64,000 nucleotides of DNA from Sipunculus nudus (lineage: Eukaryota > Annelida > Sipuncula > Golfingiida > Sipunculidae). Location: NCBI GenBank assembly GCA_026874595.1, contig CM049307.1, positions 39,042,862-39,106,861 of the forward strand, given 5' to 3'. This document shows positions 53,431-64,000 of the stretch, in pieces. The stretch's first letter is position 1, and each line of letters opens with the position of its first letter. Position numbers and translations under genes: made by a program. The notes beneath the pieces were generated by a model. It worked only from the letters and a program-made list of their open reading frames with translations. It made no database searches and was not told the DNA's origin.

Positions 53431-54241
53431 TTCGTAAAAATGAAAAGAGCAAAATGCCAAGGAAGTTGGAAAACTAAGGTATGTGGAAGGACTTGGAATT
53501 CTGATGATACAAAGGAATTAGGATCACATTTTCCTCAAGTATATTTTGTCCGAATCTGATAAAAAACGATATTAAAATAACCGACCCCAGCCAATTATAA
53601 ACAGCGATGTTACAAGAGCTTAAAAGCCATACTCGTGATGAATCAAGATGCTTAATTAGAAACAGCTGTTGGAATTTTATATCATAAATATATCTTGATC
53701 ACTCCATCTGAGGCGGCACCAACAATACAAAACGTGACAATGTATATGAGAACCAAATACAAGTTAATCCCATGAGGTTAATTAAATATATCTGGTGTAT
53801 TCGTCAATGTGCCAAAATAAGTGAAATGTGTCCCCGGCACCACATATGGTACATTCATTTGATTCTCAATTAATGTTACATATCCTTTTTTATTAAAGTT
53901 AACGGATGAATAAAATATATATAATGATATAATTACTCAATGCTCACACTTCTTTTTAGTGAAATATGTGATAACTAAATTATACCAGAGGCTTACTTAC
54001 AAACACACGCATGTAAACAAGCACAAAAATCATACATGTCCATAAATTATTAGCATATTAATGATCTTGGGCGGAGTATACAAACAATGGCAAGAACTGT
54101 TGAAGAAATCGGGGATATATAATTATATATAGGTATATATAGGTAGACATCGATTCTGTTTACGGAAATATGAATGAACAGAAGAGGTGGATATCTTCAT
54201 ACATTCATATATACATTTTGAACGCAATCGGGAATTAGAAC

Positions 54242-54333
54242 AAAACGTTAACTCTTTGAACACCAAAGAGTTAACTCTATAAACACCAAAAAGTTAACTC
54301 TATAAACACCAAAACGTTAACTCCATGAACACC
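54242..54333. repeat. 23-bp tandem repeat, 4 copies
   Basis: Units start at 54242, 54265, 54288 and 54311, each ending in AACACC and containing GTTAAC, a perfect 6-bp palindrome. The units differ by a few bases. The array lies 0.7 kb beyond the stop of the GPCR gene. Confidence 0.9.
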
Positions 54334-54809
54334 GAATCATCATAGTTCATCATACGATTCTAAGTGATGAGCAAGCACTAAACGACCGGATTGTTAATAA
54401 TGCATGCAAATGTTAGGGAAACTTCCTTTTAAAATGATGATGTACTTTTATATGGAAATAAAAAAAAGCTCTGCAATATTCCGAAAATAGAAAAACAATT
54501 AAAATCGACCAAATGCTAAAAAGGAAATGCGATATACGCCCTTTTCTTCTTTTACGCCGGCAAAGCCGATTAAAAACCTGTGAGCTGGTATATATTCTAA
54601 TCCCTCTAATACCAAAACACTGAATCTCATTTGAATGAGTTATCTCATCCATTGAATTAAATATAAATCTTATTCAGGCCCCGCAAATTTTAAAACTGTT
54701 TTACAAACCTTGTACCGTAGATTCCTTTTATTTATATGATTGTCTTATGATTACGACTATGGATTAAAACATTTTGTTGACAATCCTTCAGATTACATCT
54801 CCCATAATC

Positions 54810-54815
54810 TTTATT
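54810..54815 (-). terminator. Candidate poly(A) signal of the GPCR gene
   Basis: AATAAA on the minus strand, 233 bp past the stop codon. This is the first clear hexamer downstream; another lies further on near 54727. Use of either is not shown by the sequence. Confidence 0.45.
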
Positions 54816-55047
54816 GTCTTCCTAAGTATTTTATAATTAAGATTGAATACGTTTAAAGTTAATCTCTGACATGTACAGCTAACTTTGGGGAAAATGACAT
54901 TTTGCATATGACCTACCCCTGGTATGGATTTGATAAGCTTGATAAACACGTCAGAGTGTTTGCGATGGAAAATTGCCTTTGTCGAATATTATTTACGACA
55001 ACGGCAGAACTGATACACAAATCATCTCAACACATCAAACAATGAGT

Positions 55048-55256
55048 TCATTTATGTTGAACTGCGGTTGATGTGGTCTTTTCTGCCTCAGGAATCGGAT
55101 CGTTTGGTCTTTCAGAACTGTAATTTGCGATCCGCCATTTTGTTTTTGCCATGTAATTGCTAGCCGCCATTCTGTTCTTTGTCGAATGGTGCTGGTTCTC
55201 TCCGGCAGGATCACTGCTGCTGGCAACTGCATTTCCCGCGACGGTAGAGACAATTG
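55048..55256 (-). CDS. GPCR last coding exon (cytoplasmic tail)
   Basis: The acceptor TGTCTTTACAG is in the right phase for the donor at 55727. It gives 68 residues rich in Ser, Thr, Asn and Ala, ending EKTTSTAVQHK, then TGA at 55050-55048. The longest open frame on this strand is in another phase, so it should not be used. The Ser/Thr clusters are possible kinase/arrestin sites (inference). Support rests on phase, splice site and composition, since receptor tails are poorly conserved. Confidence 0.75.
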
Positions 55257-58200
55257 CTGTAAAGACATTCCAGAAGTGTTTTCATATTTAATACCATTTA
55301 AGTTCTAATATATGTTACTTTTTTTCAAGCTGTACTCGCAACATCAAAGAAGGGACTGGTATGTTATCACGATATGCCATCGGTAATAATTGACGATTTA
55401 TTTGTATGCAAGTGAAATATACGTTGCTTTCTTCGATTGATTCATTGGTCTATCTCTTGAATCTATGGGTCACCATGGAGTGCAATTTTCATTTATTCTA
55501 ATTTACAAGAGTCACAAAACATCCTTTTCATAGAGAGGTAATCTGAGCGCTTTATAATTGCGACACAGCACGGTGAAAGCCATGAGCGAGATAAAGCACG
55601 AAAACGAGGCCTTACTTTCTACACCGTGGAATTAATGAATTCATATATACTTGTAACTGTTTTCGCCAACTTCATTTACTTAAGGACTGAATAACATATG
55701 ATTAAATATAAATCCTAATGCACTTACCTGGACCGACCTGGACCCTTTTCTTAATCAAACGGCAGCTAAAGGCTTCGATGAAACCGTTCCGAAAGTTCTC
55801 GTTTAGACCAGCGTATAGCAGTGGGTTGATACTGCTGTTGGCGTAGGCCACGTATGTCGCTGCGTAAAACAGATCTGGGTTGATCTGAAGATTAAACAAT
55901 ATACTATTTATATATATATGTGTGTGTGTGTGAGGGAGGGTGTGTGTGTGTGTGTGTATGTGTGTAAAAAGGTTTGACTAATGAGTGGTATAGCAAAATA
56001 TCAGGAACTGTAGATACTTTGATTACTTCTCCTCTCAGCATTTCCTCGTCAACTAACGTAAAGGTGAGAGGTCTTCTTGAAACTAAGACACAAATTTCTT
56101 CGTGCAATCTATATAATTCATAAATCAGAAGCTGTACAAACTCTAACTTAGCTCGTATATTACAAGAAAAATTGCCATATTATGATCAACGATATACCAT
56201 ATATGGTAAAACTGTGCAATTCAGTGCATAATCTTCTATATTAAGCCTCAATATCATATGGCAATACCATTTTATCTCGACCCATGTATGATTAAGAAAG
56301 GACTAAATTAAAGCACACCCACCGCTCTCGACTGTTGCCATGTGGAGTAGGCATCGTACAACAGTAGTCCCTGGAACGGCGTCCAGCAGACCACAAACAC
56401 AAAGAATACCACAACCAACATGCGCACCACCTGGTGGATAGATATGTACTAAAAATAAGGGCGTTCGTCCAAATATGACTGGTTGAAAATGTGATGTCCA
56501 TTCAAAAGATTATTATTGCTTAATGATAAACAACGTACATATAATTTGTTTGAAGGATTAATGAATTAATCTACATTGTTTGAAGCGACCGATAAGACAA
56601 AAAGTTCCTAGACAAGGAAGATTTCTATAATCTTCAGATCAGCATAATCACTTCTTTATGGAATTAATAAAACTGTTATTTCTCGGTGGTAGATAAAAAG
56701 ATACGTTTCTTGTCCCGAATAAATATCATATTCAAATTAAACCGAGGTGCCTTTATTTTTTTCATGAAGTCTCACAATTAATAACATTGCTTACTACCCG
56801 GCCATTTGGTCAGGAATTCCTCATGTTCAGTAAAATGTATAATAGTGCTGCCAATCGGGAGTCCATTATCGTTATCGGGTCTGAGTATCAGAAAACATTT
56901 TTACAGAGATGATCGACACAAGATTATCCATATGGATATATTTATCGAGATAGGGATATTATGGATGTATTCAAAATTTATCCAGAAATTATGAAGGGAT
57001 GTCTCGGTACCACCAAATATTTATTGTTATCTTTCTTTATCATCAGCGACATCCCTCGAAAAAAAAATCTTAAATTAACCTAATCAACCGCGCTCTACAG
57101 TGACGTTAATAAATAAAGAAATTGTACTCTAAATAATGAATTTAAGGAATCAACAAAAAGGAAGAGGTCGTGACGTTTCTGCTGCATGCGTGTGTATGTA
57201 TTCAGAATGACACTTGTGATAATTTAAGTCATTATTGAGAGAACTTAGGTATAGACGAGGTTTTCCTAATATTCAGAATATCTTTACCTTTTGTTTGGCT
57301 CGTCTCTGCATTAAGAGGACTTTATCTGTCGGGACGCCAGGAACATTGCGTTTCCACAGGGTGTGTATGATAATGATGTACGCACACACCATTATTAAGA
57401 TCGGCAGGAAAAACATGACTAGAATCTGTACTGAGTAATATGTACGTCGTCCGGGGATGTCTGTGGTACAGCGAGTCTGGTTGTTCTTGGGATCCACGTA
57501 ACTTCCCGAGATATACCGAGGCCAACTCTCAGTACACCATTTCTGATGATAATCCTTCCAGATTAGTTCTCTGTACTGCCGCACGAAGGCGTTTGGAAGC
57601 GCCATGATGAAAGCTATCACCCACGTCACTGCCACCACCAGCGCCGCGTAGCGACGAGTAAAACGAGCTCTGATTGGATAAACGATGACGAAGAACCTGT
57701 CGCCGGCAATGACGGTCAAAAAAAGGACGCTGGCCTGAACGGCGAGGACTGCAAACAAATGGGGTCCTATTATTTAAATAATCTATATAACACAAAAACC
57801 TACACGTGTACAAGCCAAATATATTTGTATAACGATTTTTCTGACAACCAGGGTCTTGTACGTGACAGAAAAGGGCTATTTAAGACACTGGAGTGCAGGG
57901 TTTATAAATCTTTCGAAATTTTACGTGAAATCTGTCATTGGGAACCCTGAAGAGCACACCAGCCGAATCCATTGTTCATGGGTGTATACTAGTATATACA
58001 GGGGCGTCAATATAGGGGGGGGGGGGTATATATCCTCTCCTTTTTTGACAAGGGGGGGGGGGGGGTGATGATCAATGTTTTAATCCCCCCTCCCCTCCAA
58101 TATTCAGAGAATAACTTTTATATATTGCAAATGAAATACATTAATAAATAGAGTTATAGAATTTATTCCCATTTATGAGTTTACTGTGAACATTATATCT

Positions 58201-60003
58201 AAACCTGGTTTAGAATTTACTTTTACTTGAAACATAATACCTTATTTTCTAAAGCCTTATAGTTAATTATAATGTATTTAAAATGTGATTAAGTATATAT
58301 ATATTTATATTTGAAATATGTCATACAGACTAAATATTTTTGGCAACACTTCGCTTGCAACTCAAACGAATTTTCTTGGTGTTACCGATTTCATTACCTT
58401 CATGAATATGTTTTAATGACAACATGAAATGTGAAAGTTAATTGTATTGCAAGGCTAAATCTAAAGGTTTGCAATAAATGTGGAATCTGTGCCAAAATTG
58501 AAATATGAAAGTCTTATCGACATCTGGACATATATTTGATGTCCAAAAACATATCAAGCAAATATATCCCGTAATCTAGCTTATCAGTGTATTTCTTTGG
58601 AGAACTTTGAAATCCGAACTCTTTCTTAGATTTAGATTCCCAGAGGATATCGGGCGCAAGGAACGGAAATAAACTTTTGGTGAATCACTTTGCCATAGAT
58701 ACATTCGGGCCTGATCGACAATGGTTGGCCGAGGTGTTTCTAATGTTTTGGGAATGGGACAAAGGATAGAAAGATCTTCACTTTTTACACTGTAGAATAA
58801 ATTACCTGTATTAATACATTTACACACTAAATATTCATGGGGATATTTGGAAAAATCATTACAGTGCACAGAGACCTTGCATCATTTTACGTTCTGTCCT
58901 TGGATTGAATTCTGATTCCAACAGGTTTCCTAAGCCTAGAGGATAAATCTTTGAGTAATGACCTTGAATTTGATAAATCGTCATAGGAAATTCCTTTTAA
59001 TACATGGGTTTTCTGGCAAAGCCTCGAACATTTATGGTATTAATTCTTGACCATCTTGAAATCTCCTGAAACTTGGTAACGAATCGCGGCAAAGTAGACA
59101 AATGACAGTAATACTTTTGTCTTTCAGCATAATGAAATCGTTTGATCAAGCAATATAACCGATGCATCACAGTGATCCGTGAGGACCTAACACGGGCGAG
59201 GAAACGTGTAAGACACGCGTGACCTCTTAGCTACAATGTTCGGACCATGTAACCAGGAGACAATCTATTCCCGCACCTCGCGGTCCGACGCTGATACAGG
59301 AAGACATCAGTCAGTGCTGGATTACAAGCCGATCTGTGTCATATCCTAGATAATTCTGACATCAATGAAGAACGGAGCTGGCCAAATATTGACAAACACT
59401 CATGAGAAACCGTAATTATCTTTAGAAATTATGGCAATACATGATCAGCGCGGCACCCATCATCAAACCCATGTATTTTTATGATGGTCCATAAATTCAC
59501 TTTTGATTTTCGGACCTCATAATGCTGATTAAGTTTAGATTACCCCAGACTGGTTAGACCTTATCGTCACAGAATATTATTTGTGTACATAACCATCAGA
59601 CGCCGGTCCTCGGACATCAATTAATCTCCTATTTTGACCTGCCATTGACCTCACGTTTATTTTACCTTGTCACAAACTGAAACTTCAGAAGATATTTGAA
59701 CGAACGCTCCCGTGATTGTTAAAATGAACAACGCTGGTTAAATGTTCCAGTGAATATTTTCTTTCTCTGATGTTTCTCTTTAAATTAAATATATGTCTGT
59801 TTCTATCATGCGCCTTTACTATCTTGCTGCCGGAGCACTTTTACTCGTTGAATTTTTGTGACTGCATCTAAACTGCCTCCGATTGATCATTTTTAAAATG
59901 CTATTAACTGTTTTGGTCTAAATCACATGGTTTTGAATTTACATGCTTGTAATCGTCGTTTACAGAATGTGATCGTCAACCTGGTGAAATATATAATACT
60001 ACC

Positions 60004-60050
<47 letters not shown>

Positions 60051-60668
60051 ATGAAAGTGATGGTACTTTTCATTCAAGTGAACTATCTTTTACTTTGAAG
60101 AATTATATTTCAGGCATATTACCCTTAAACTTTTTTTGTAAAAGTTCGATTCATTTTTATTTATATTTTAAAAGTTCTAATATACTATTTAACACTTGCC
60201 TTGCAGCACAGGGTTCAGATGACACGCCACCCGTCCGAAGATCCAGTTGTTACTCAGGTTGATTCCTAGATGGAGCCACATGCAGAAGCAGCCGACCATC
60301 AAGTCTGATATTGCAAGATTCAGGATGTAGTAGTTAGTGGTTGTGCGCATGCGTCGGTTGATCAGGACGATCATGATCACAATCACGTTACCGACGATGG
60401 CCATGATCATGGCGATGACGTAGGTGGCGATTTTAAACCCGGCTTCTAAGGCCGGGACATGGTTAAGTTGGAAAGGAAAACGTATATTGCTGGTTATATT
60501 AGGTGGTGGGGGTGGCTGTTCTGGGACCAGCACTCCCTGGGGGCAAGGATCGGAAGCATTCAGATCCCATGGTACCAGATCCCTTGAACTTGGTGCTGCT
60601 AGAAGGCTAACGCGCAGTCTATCCCCACACAGTGCATGTGCTGGAAATGGTGTAGTTGATAATACCAT
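55048..60668 (-). CDS. Rhodopsin-family (class A) neuropeptide-type G protein-coupled receptor, five coding exons, 467 aa
   Basis: Exons 60668-60200, 57748-57288, 56430-56323, 55884-55728 and 55256-55048 join in frame from ATG (A at -3, G at +4) to TGA. Residues 1-77 are an extracellular N terminus with sequons at N37 and N57. TM1 has N94; TM2 has NLAISD (117-122). C149 and C228 should form the TM3-loop 2 disulphide. TM3 ends in D173-R174-F175, a DRY variant. TM4 has W199; a further sequon is N246. TM5 has P272 and Y280; TM6 has CWTP (325-328); TM7 has NPLLY (366-370). Helix 8 carries a Cys (387) suited to palmitoylation. The C tail is Ser/Thr-rich and ends TSTAVQHK. A plasma-membrane receptor for a peptide is likely: MRTTTNYYILNLAISDL and WCTESWP recall the orexin/NPFF/QRFP/SIFamide/trissin-like group. 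The ligand is unknown. Confidence 0.95.
55257..55727 (-). other. GPCR intron 4 (471 bp)
   Basis: GTAAGT...ACAG. Nothing else is seen inside. Confidence 0.75.
55728..55884 (-). CDS. GPCR exon with TM7 and helix 8
   Basis: The acceptor is TTTAATCTTCAG and the donor GTAAGTG; 157 nt, phase 0 to phase 1. It encodes INPDLFYAATYVAYANSS, INPLLYAGLNENFRNGF (NPxxY plus helix 8) and a basic KKRVQVGP end. Confidence 0.95.
55885..56322 (-). other. GPCR intron 3 (438 bp)
   Basis: GTGGGT...TTCAG. It contains a (TG)n run close to its 3' end (55919-55965), which lies near the branch-point region on the minus strand. Confidence 0.9.
55919..55965. repeat. (TG)n microsatellite
   Basis: Two TG runs split by GAGGGAGGG, inside GPCR intron 3. 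On the transcribed strand it reads as (CA)n about 35-80 nt upstream of the TM7 exon. Confidence 0.95.
56323..56430 (-). CDS. GPCR exon with TM6
   Basis: Exactly 36 codons in phase 0 at both ends, from VVRMLVVV to TWQQSRA, with the CWTP motif. The longest frame here by length is in another phase, so the exon was recognised by the motif and the splice phases. The acceptor CCACCAG is used in this model. A second acceptor (TTTTTAG, exon start 56448) would add six residues in frame, YISIHQ. Confidence 0.93.
56431..57287 (-). other. GPCR intron 2 (857 bp)
   Basis: GTAAAG...CCACCAG. No other feature is seen. Confidence 0.9.
57288..57748 (-). CDS. GPCR exon with TM3 to TM5 and third intracellular loop
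   Basis: The acceptor is TTTGTTTGCAG and the donor GTAAAG; 461 nt, phase 1 to phase 0. It contains GDRFF (172-176), TM4 with W199 and P208, extracellular loop 2 with C228 and the WCTESWP phrase, TM5 (about 260-286) with FFLPI and ACAYI-type CAYIII, and a basic loop 3 ending RRAKQK. Confidence 0.95.
58010..58100. repeat. Poly-G patches with nearby C run
   Basis: G runs at about 58015-58026 and 58054-58066 are followed by CCCCCCTCCCCTCC near 58085. The arrangement AGGGGCGTCAATATAGGGG...CCCCCC could fold back or form G-quadruplexes. It may be a remnant of a GGGGCG-type MITE such as that at 26942. Confidence 0.5.
60003..60048. repeat. (CT)n microsatellite
   Basis: About 46 bp of CT units with one CCC interruption. 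On the transcribed strand it is (AG)n, about 150 nt after the GC donor. Confidence 0.95.
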
Positions 60669-60684
60669 ATTTATGCTTTTTGTC
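60200..60684 (-). CDS. GPCR exon with start codon, N terminus, TM1, TM2 and start of TM3
   Basis: The exon begins at 60684 after a T-rich tract ending TTTTGTAG, so 16 nt of 5' UTR precede the ATG at 60668-60666. It encodes 156 residues plus one base. The N terminus is Pro-rich (QPPPPPNITS). The exon ends CTGCAAG, followed by GCAAGT, a GC donor with otherwise perfect consensus. A GT donor a few bases on would shift the frame of the next exon. C149 and LNPVLQ belong to the start of TM3. Confidence 0.93.
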
Positions 60685-63600
60685 CTACAAAATTAAAAAA
60701 AAAAGAAATACAAGTGCTTCGTTCCTATTATATAGAAGGAATACCTACTCTCTCTAACCATTGAAATACTATGAATAATCAGCTGTATAAATGGGAACCT
60801 GTATTACTTTGAGAAAATCAGCGAGTATGTTATTCTTACCTTTTTAAGACTATCTTTTATAAAAAAAAGGCTTTATCAGATCAACTGCCAATACCTGGAT
60901 GCCATAGGTAGTTGGCAACCTAAAGTGCAGAATGTATAGACTTATGAGAAATGACATATTAATTTTTATATGACAAAGGAATCTTTTACATGTGTCGGGC
61001 GTCGGTGGTATGGTAAAAACAGCGCTTTTACATTTGTGTTGAACAGCCATTAAAATGATAAAATCACTCGCCGGTAGTCAGCCAGTTAGGTTGTCAATGC
61101 GCATGTGCGGCTGGAAAATTTTGTTTTTCCGGATTTATATTTCAAACGTTCAGACGCGGCAGAGGTTATTTTTTTTTCGTTATTGGAGTTATTTAAACGG
61201 ATTACTGTGTATTGCCGTCGTGGTTAAAGGTGGAATCAGGACAACCGCTTCATTGGTTGTCATTTGTTCCATAACAAGGAATATTGTAGCTGTTCGCATG
61301 AAGACCGATTCCTCTTCAAAGGTTAAAAGACGGGAGGAAACAAACTTTATTTGTTAAACGCAGTATCGTTTCTTTACTGATTCATGATAAATGTGTCATA
61401 TGTTTCCATGTAGTACAGGTTATAGTGCAGCCAGGTGTATATTTTGGCTTATGCTTTGGTTATAACTTCCATATTTTGTGAATATTTTTAGGCTGGTTAT
61501 TGTAAAGAATTATTCAAAATGTATACAACCGATTATCGAGAGTGCTATTTAGGGATCAGAAAAACTCTTAATTTAAGTCTAGATTCATATTGGGCGGAAG
61601 TACTCAGATTTCTGTTTGTTTAAAACTGACCGTGCATCTTATGGTGTACATTGAGAATACGTATTGCTGTACCATGTAATTTACTTGTAATCATGTTTAA
61701 TTGAAACTAAGGGTTTATTTAATACTGCAGAGCAGGGGATAATACTATTAAAGAGTAACATTTATGCAAATCTCACAGTAATTTGATCGAGTAGTCTAGT
61801 ACTGATAGTAATATGTAGCAGAACATTGGGAAAAAAGGTGGATGAGTTACCAGATTGTTTAGAGAACTTAATTTCTGTGCAGCTGAAATGTAGCAATATA
61901 TATGCTTGTAGCTGAAACAAATAGCATAGCCTGTGATAATAAGCAGAGTTCTTAATTACTGCGTGCTGACTTGTACAAGGGACAAACGTATATTTTGTAC
62001 TTAGGATTATTATGTTCAAAATAACTGCAGTGGTTATTGTTCTGTTTGTTGAAGTGTGGGATTTTCTTGAAGCCGCTTCTTCCTGGATTGGAACCGTACC
62101 GAATAAGTACAGACCCGTGTTGAACCTTGCCTCCCACATATATAATACGAAAAAAAATGTTCTAAGGGATTTAATAATATATGTTTACATTTCGAAACGT
62201 TAGTTTAGGCGAATATAAATGTTTATTCTAGGATCATTATGATAATCAAAGATAAATGTAACTATAGATAGGCTTTGCCTTTTATACATTGAGAGGATTT
62301 CTACGCCTTTAGAAATTTCCATATGGTACCTGAGAAAAAAGTTAGAGTCATGGAAATCATACCTAAGTTATATTACATATTTCTTTGTTTTCCAGCATGG
62401 CAGCTTGATTGTTTAATGTTTACAGGGTGTTCATGGTCTGCTGGTTTGTGTGCGGCAGAGCCATATGTATAAATAATTTGACTGTTAAAAACGACTTAAA
62501 AATACGGTTTAAAGTATACACTTGTGAAAGTACACTTGTCCTTTAAGGTGTTAAAGCTCCATTCATTCAAGGATAAAGAGCCATGCAGATAACATGAACA
62601 GAACATTTAGCCACGGTGTGGGTTACATGGAAATAATTAAAGATAATGGAGAATCGAAATTTCGTTTTTGCAAAATATAAGACCAATTAGTCTTGATTTT
62701 TACATTTACTGTCTTGACACAACTGGACCGTCCCAGAAGCTTTGCTCTTAAATTTAAGACGAGAAAACCTGCATTATTTTCAAAATCGGAACTTTCAAAG
62801 CTGGGACGTGGCGATAGAATAGTTGCATCTAACAGGCCAGGCAAAGACTGAAGCTACGATTCCTGTTACGCGGTTTCGGCCGTGGTACGGTCGCGGATAC
62901 AGTCGAACATATTAAATTATGACGGACCGATTCCTTTCATGCGGTCGCGGTACTTTCCGGACCTGTCATCCGACAAAATATATGTTAGATCACGTTCTAA
63001 AATTTGATAATTTTATTCTACATGTAACAGACTGGAAGGCCACTTAAATTCATGGTCATGAATAATTTCCTTTCCTCGATCACTTATATCAAGGCCAGGC
63101 CTAATACAATTGGCTCTGGTGTAAGTTTGATACCATTCTGTTATATTTGTGTAATAATTATATATTTTTTGGATATTTTATTCATCATCCATTTATATAT
63201 TATTAGTATATTAATATTTGTATATTCAGCAATATATGGAAACTCTAGAGTACTGGTAACGGTTCAGTTAAAATATTAAAACACTTCCGTCTTTTGGGCT
63301 TTTATGGATTGTGAAAATCTAATTAAGTTCCTACAACTGCTGAAACAATCGAAACTGCACGAAATGACAGAAGCGCGTCCAACGGTGAGTTCCCAAAGGT
63401 GCCGTGTGGGCTTCGGGGCAAGCCGGGCGGGAACCGATAGTGGACCTCAGTTAATCGTAGTTAAACCTATTTATGCCGCACTGACGCCCTACTATAGCCA
63501 TGACAACATGACTCTCAGGCTTCTGAAATAAACTGACGGGCCTGGAGTCATGATGCGAGTCATTACAGAACGCCCATTCAAGGGTTGGATCAAATATTTG

Positions 63601-64000
63601 CTGTGTGGTATTATTTGACACCAGAAGCTTATATTGTCATGTCACATGTGCTTAATATCGAAGATGAAATGTTGTTACACAAACATAATTACATTTATTA
63701 CCTCCTTTCTCTCTATATGGCGCCGATTCACATGAAGCGGTCCTTCTTGTTGAAAACAGAAGGTGTCATGGCGGAAGTGTGTGTAAAAGTAGGAAGCTGG
63801 AAAACGGACACTTTAAATAAAAAAAGCAATAATGCATATATGAAATGCTAACGTTTCAATACTATTTTGTTTATTTCGATAAAATCAGATCTGTACTGAA
63901 ATTTTGTGAAGAATCACAGTTATCCATTCTCTTAACTCAAAGTTATAGACGGAGGTCACTCAATTCTTCTTGCTGGGATGTGATCCAACTCGGAAGTCAC
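60685..64000. other. Upstream region of the GPCR gene; no exon identified
   Basis: The acceptor at 60686-60685 means that at least one 5' UTR exon lies upstream on the minus strand, here or beyond the window. Open frames of 60-125 codons occur on both strands, but none carries a recognisable domain. No promoter can be placed with confidence. A CpG-denser patch with CGGTCGCGG-type words occurs at 62870-62970. Confidence 0.5.

Larger units (their letters stand above)
52046..55047. other. Intergenic region between convergent genes
   Basis: I see no gene here. It contains an (AT)n tract, a SINE-like head, a 23-bp repeat and a poly(A) signal for the minus-strand gene, all listed separately. The 157-codon minus-strand frame at 53460-52987 runs through the SINE-like piece and a C run, and has no domain. 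Confidence 0.6.
57749..60199 (-). other. GPCR intron 1 (2451 bp), GC-AG type
   Basis: It starts GCAAGT and ends TTTGCAG. It contains a G-run-rich patch (58010-58100) and a (CT)n tract (60003-60048). I see no exon inside. Confidence 0.88.

Noticed and set aside
52987-53460. 157-codon minus-strand frame, the second longest in the window
   Set aside because: It reads antisense through the SINE-like head and a poly-C run (Gly repeat); no motif, no homologous pattern recognised.
55035-55268. 77-codon minus-strand frame as the receptor C terminus
   Set aside because: The donor of the preceding exon requires another phase; in that phase the exon ends at 55048 with a Ser/Thr-rich tail.
56292-56501. 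69-codon minus-strand frame
   Set aside because: Wrong phase relative to the TM6 exon at 56430-56323, which carries the CWTP motif.

Overview
The window looks like animal (eukaryotic) nuclear DNA: AT-rich, microsatellite-dense, and coding only in short exons bounded by GT/GC...AG splice sites. Two multi-exon genes can be reconstructed. Everything else is intron, intergenic DNA and repeats. The repeat style (338-bp tandem units ending in a CTATAGCTCAGATGAC-type tail, tRNA-headed SINE-like pieces, short TA-flanked MITEs, long (AT)n runs) and the very long intron suggest a lophotrochozoan, most likely a bivalve mollusc. That assignment is inference.

Gene 1 (+ strand) is a four-EF-hand calmodulin-like protein. 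Its exons are at 3183-3219, 45708-45851, 48559-48801 and 49379-49440 (stop). All junctions are in frame and give 161 residues; the start codon lies in an upstream exon that I could not find and that may be outside the window. The first visible exon is only 37 nt and is followed by an intron of about 42.5 kb, which makes up two thirds of the window. The fourth EF loop ends in Asp instead of Glu, and the C-terminal tail departs from calmodulin.

Gene 2 (- strand) is a complete rhodopsin-family (class A) peptide GPCR of 467 residues in five coding exons: 60668-60200, 57748-57288, 56430-56323, 55884-55728 and 55256-55048. Its first coding intron is a GC-AG intron. An acceptor 16 nt upstream of the start codon shows there is also a 5' UTR intron. 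The two genes converge tail to tail, 5.6 kb apart, and a 95-bp satellite array (about 8 copies) lies between them.

The giant intron is a repository of mobile DNA. It holds one LTR retrotransposon deletion derivative with a primer-binding site and a matching target duplication (21574-22550). It also holds a solo LTR of the same family (40389-41203), at least four copies of one TA-flanked MITE family in both orientations, SINE-like pieces, an inverted relative of the repeat that opens the window, and several (AT)n tracts. I found no nested protein gene that I can support in the intron, though a few open GC-richer stretches deserve a search.
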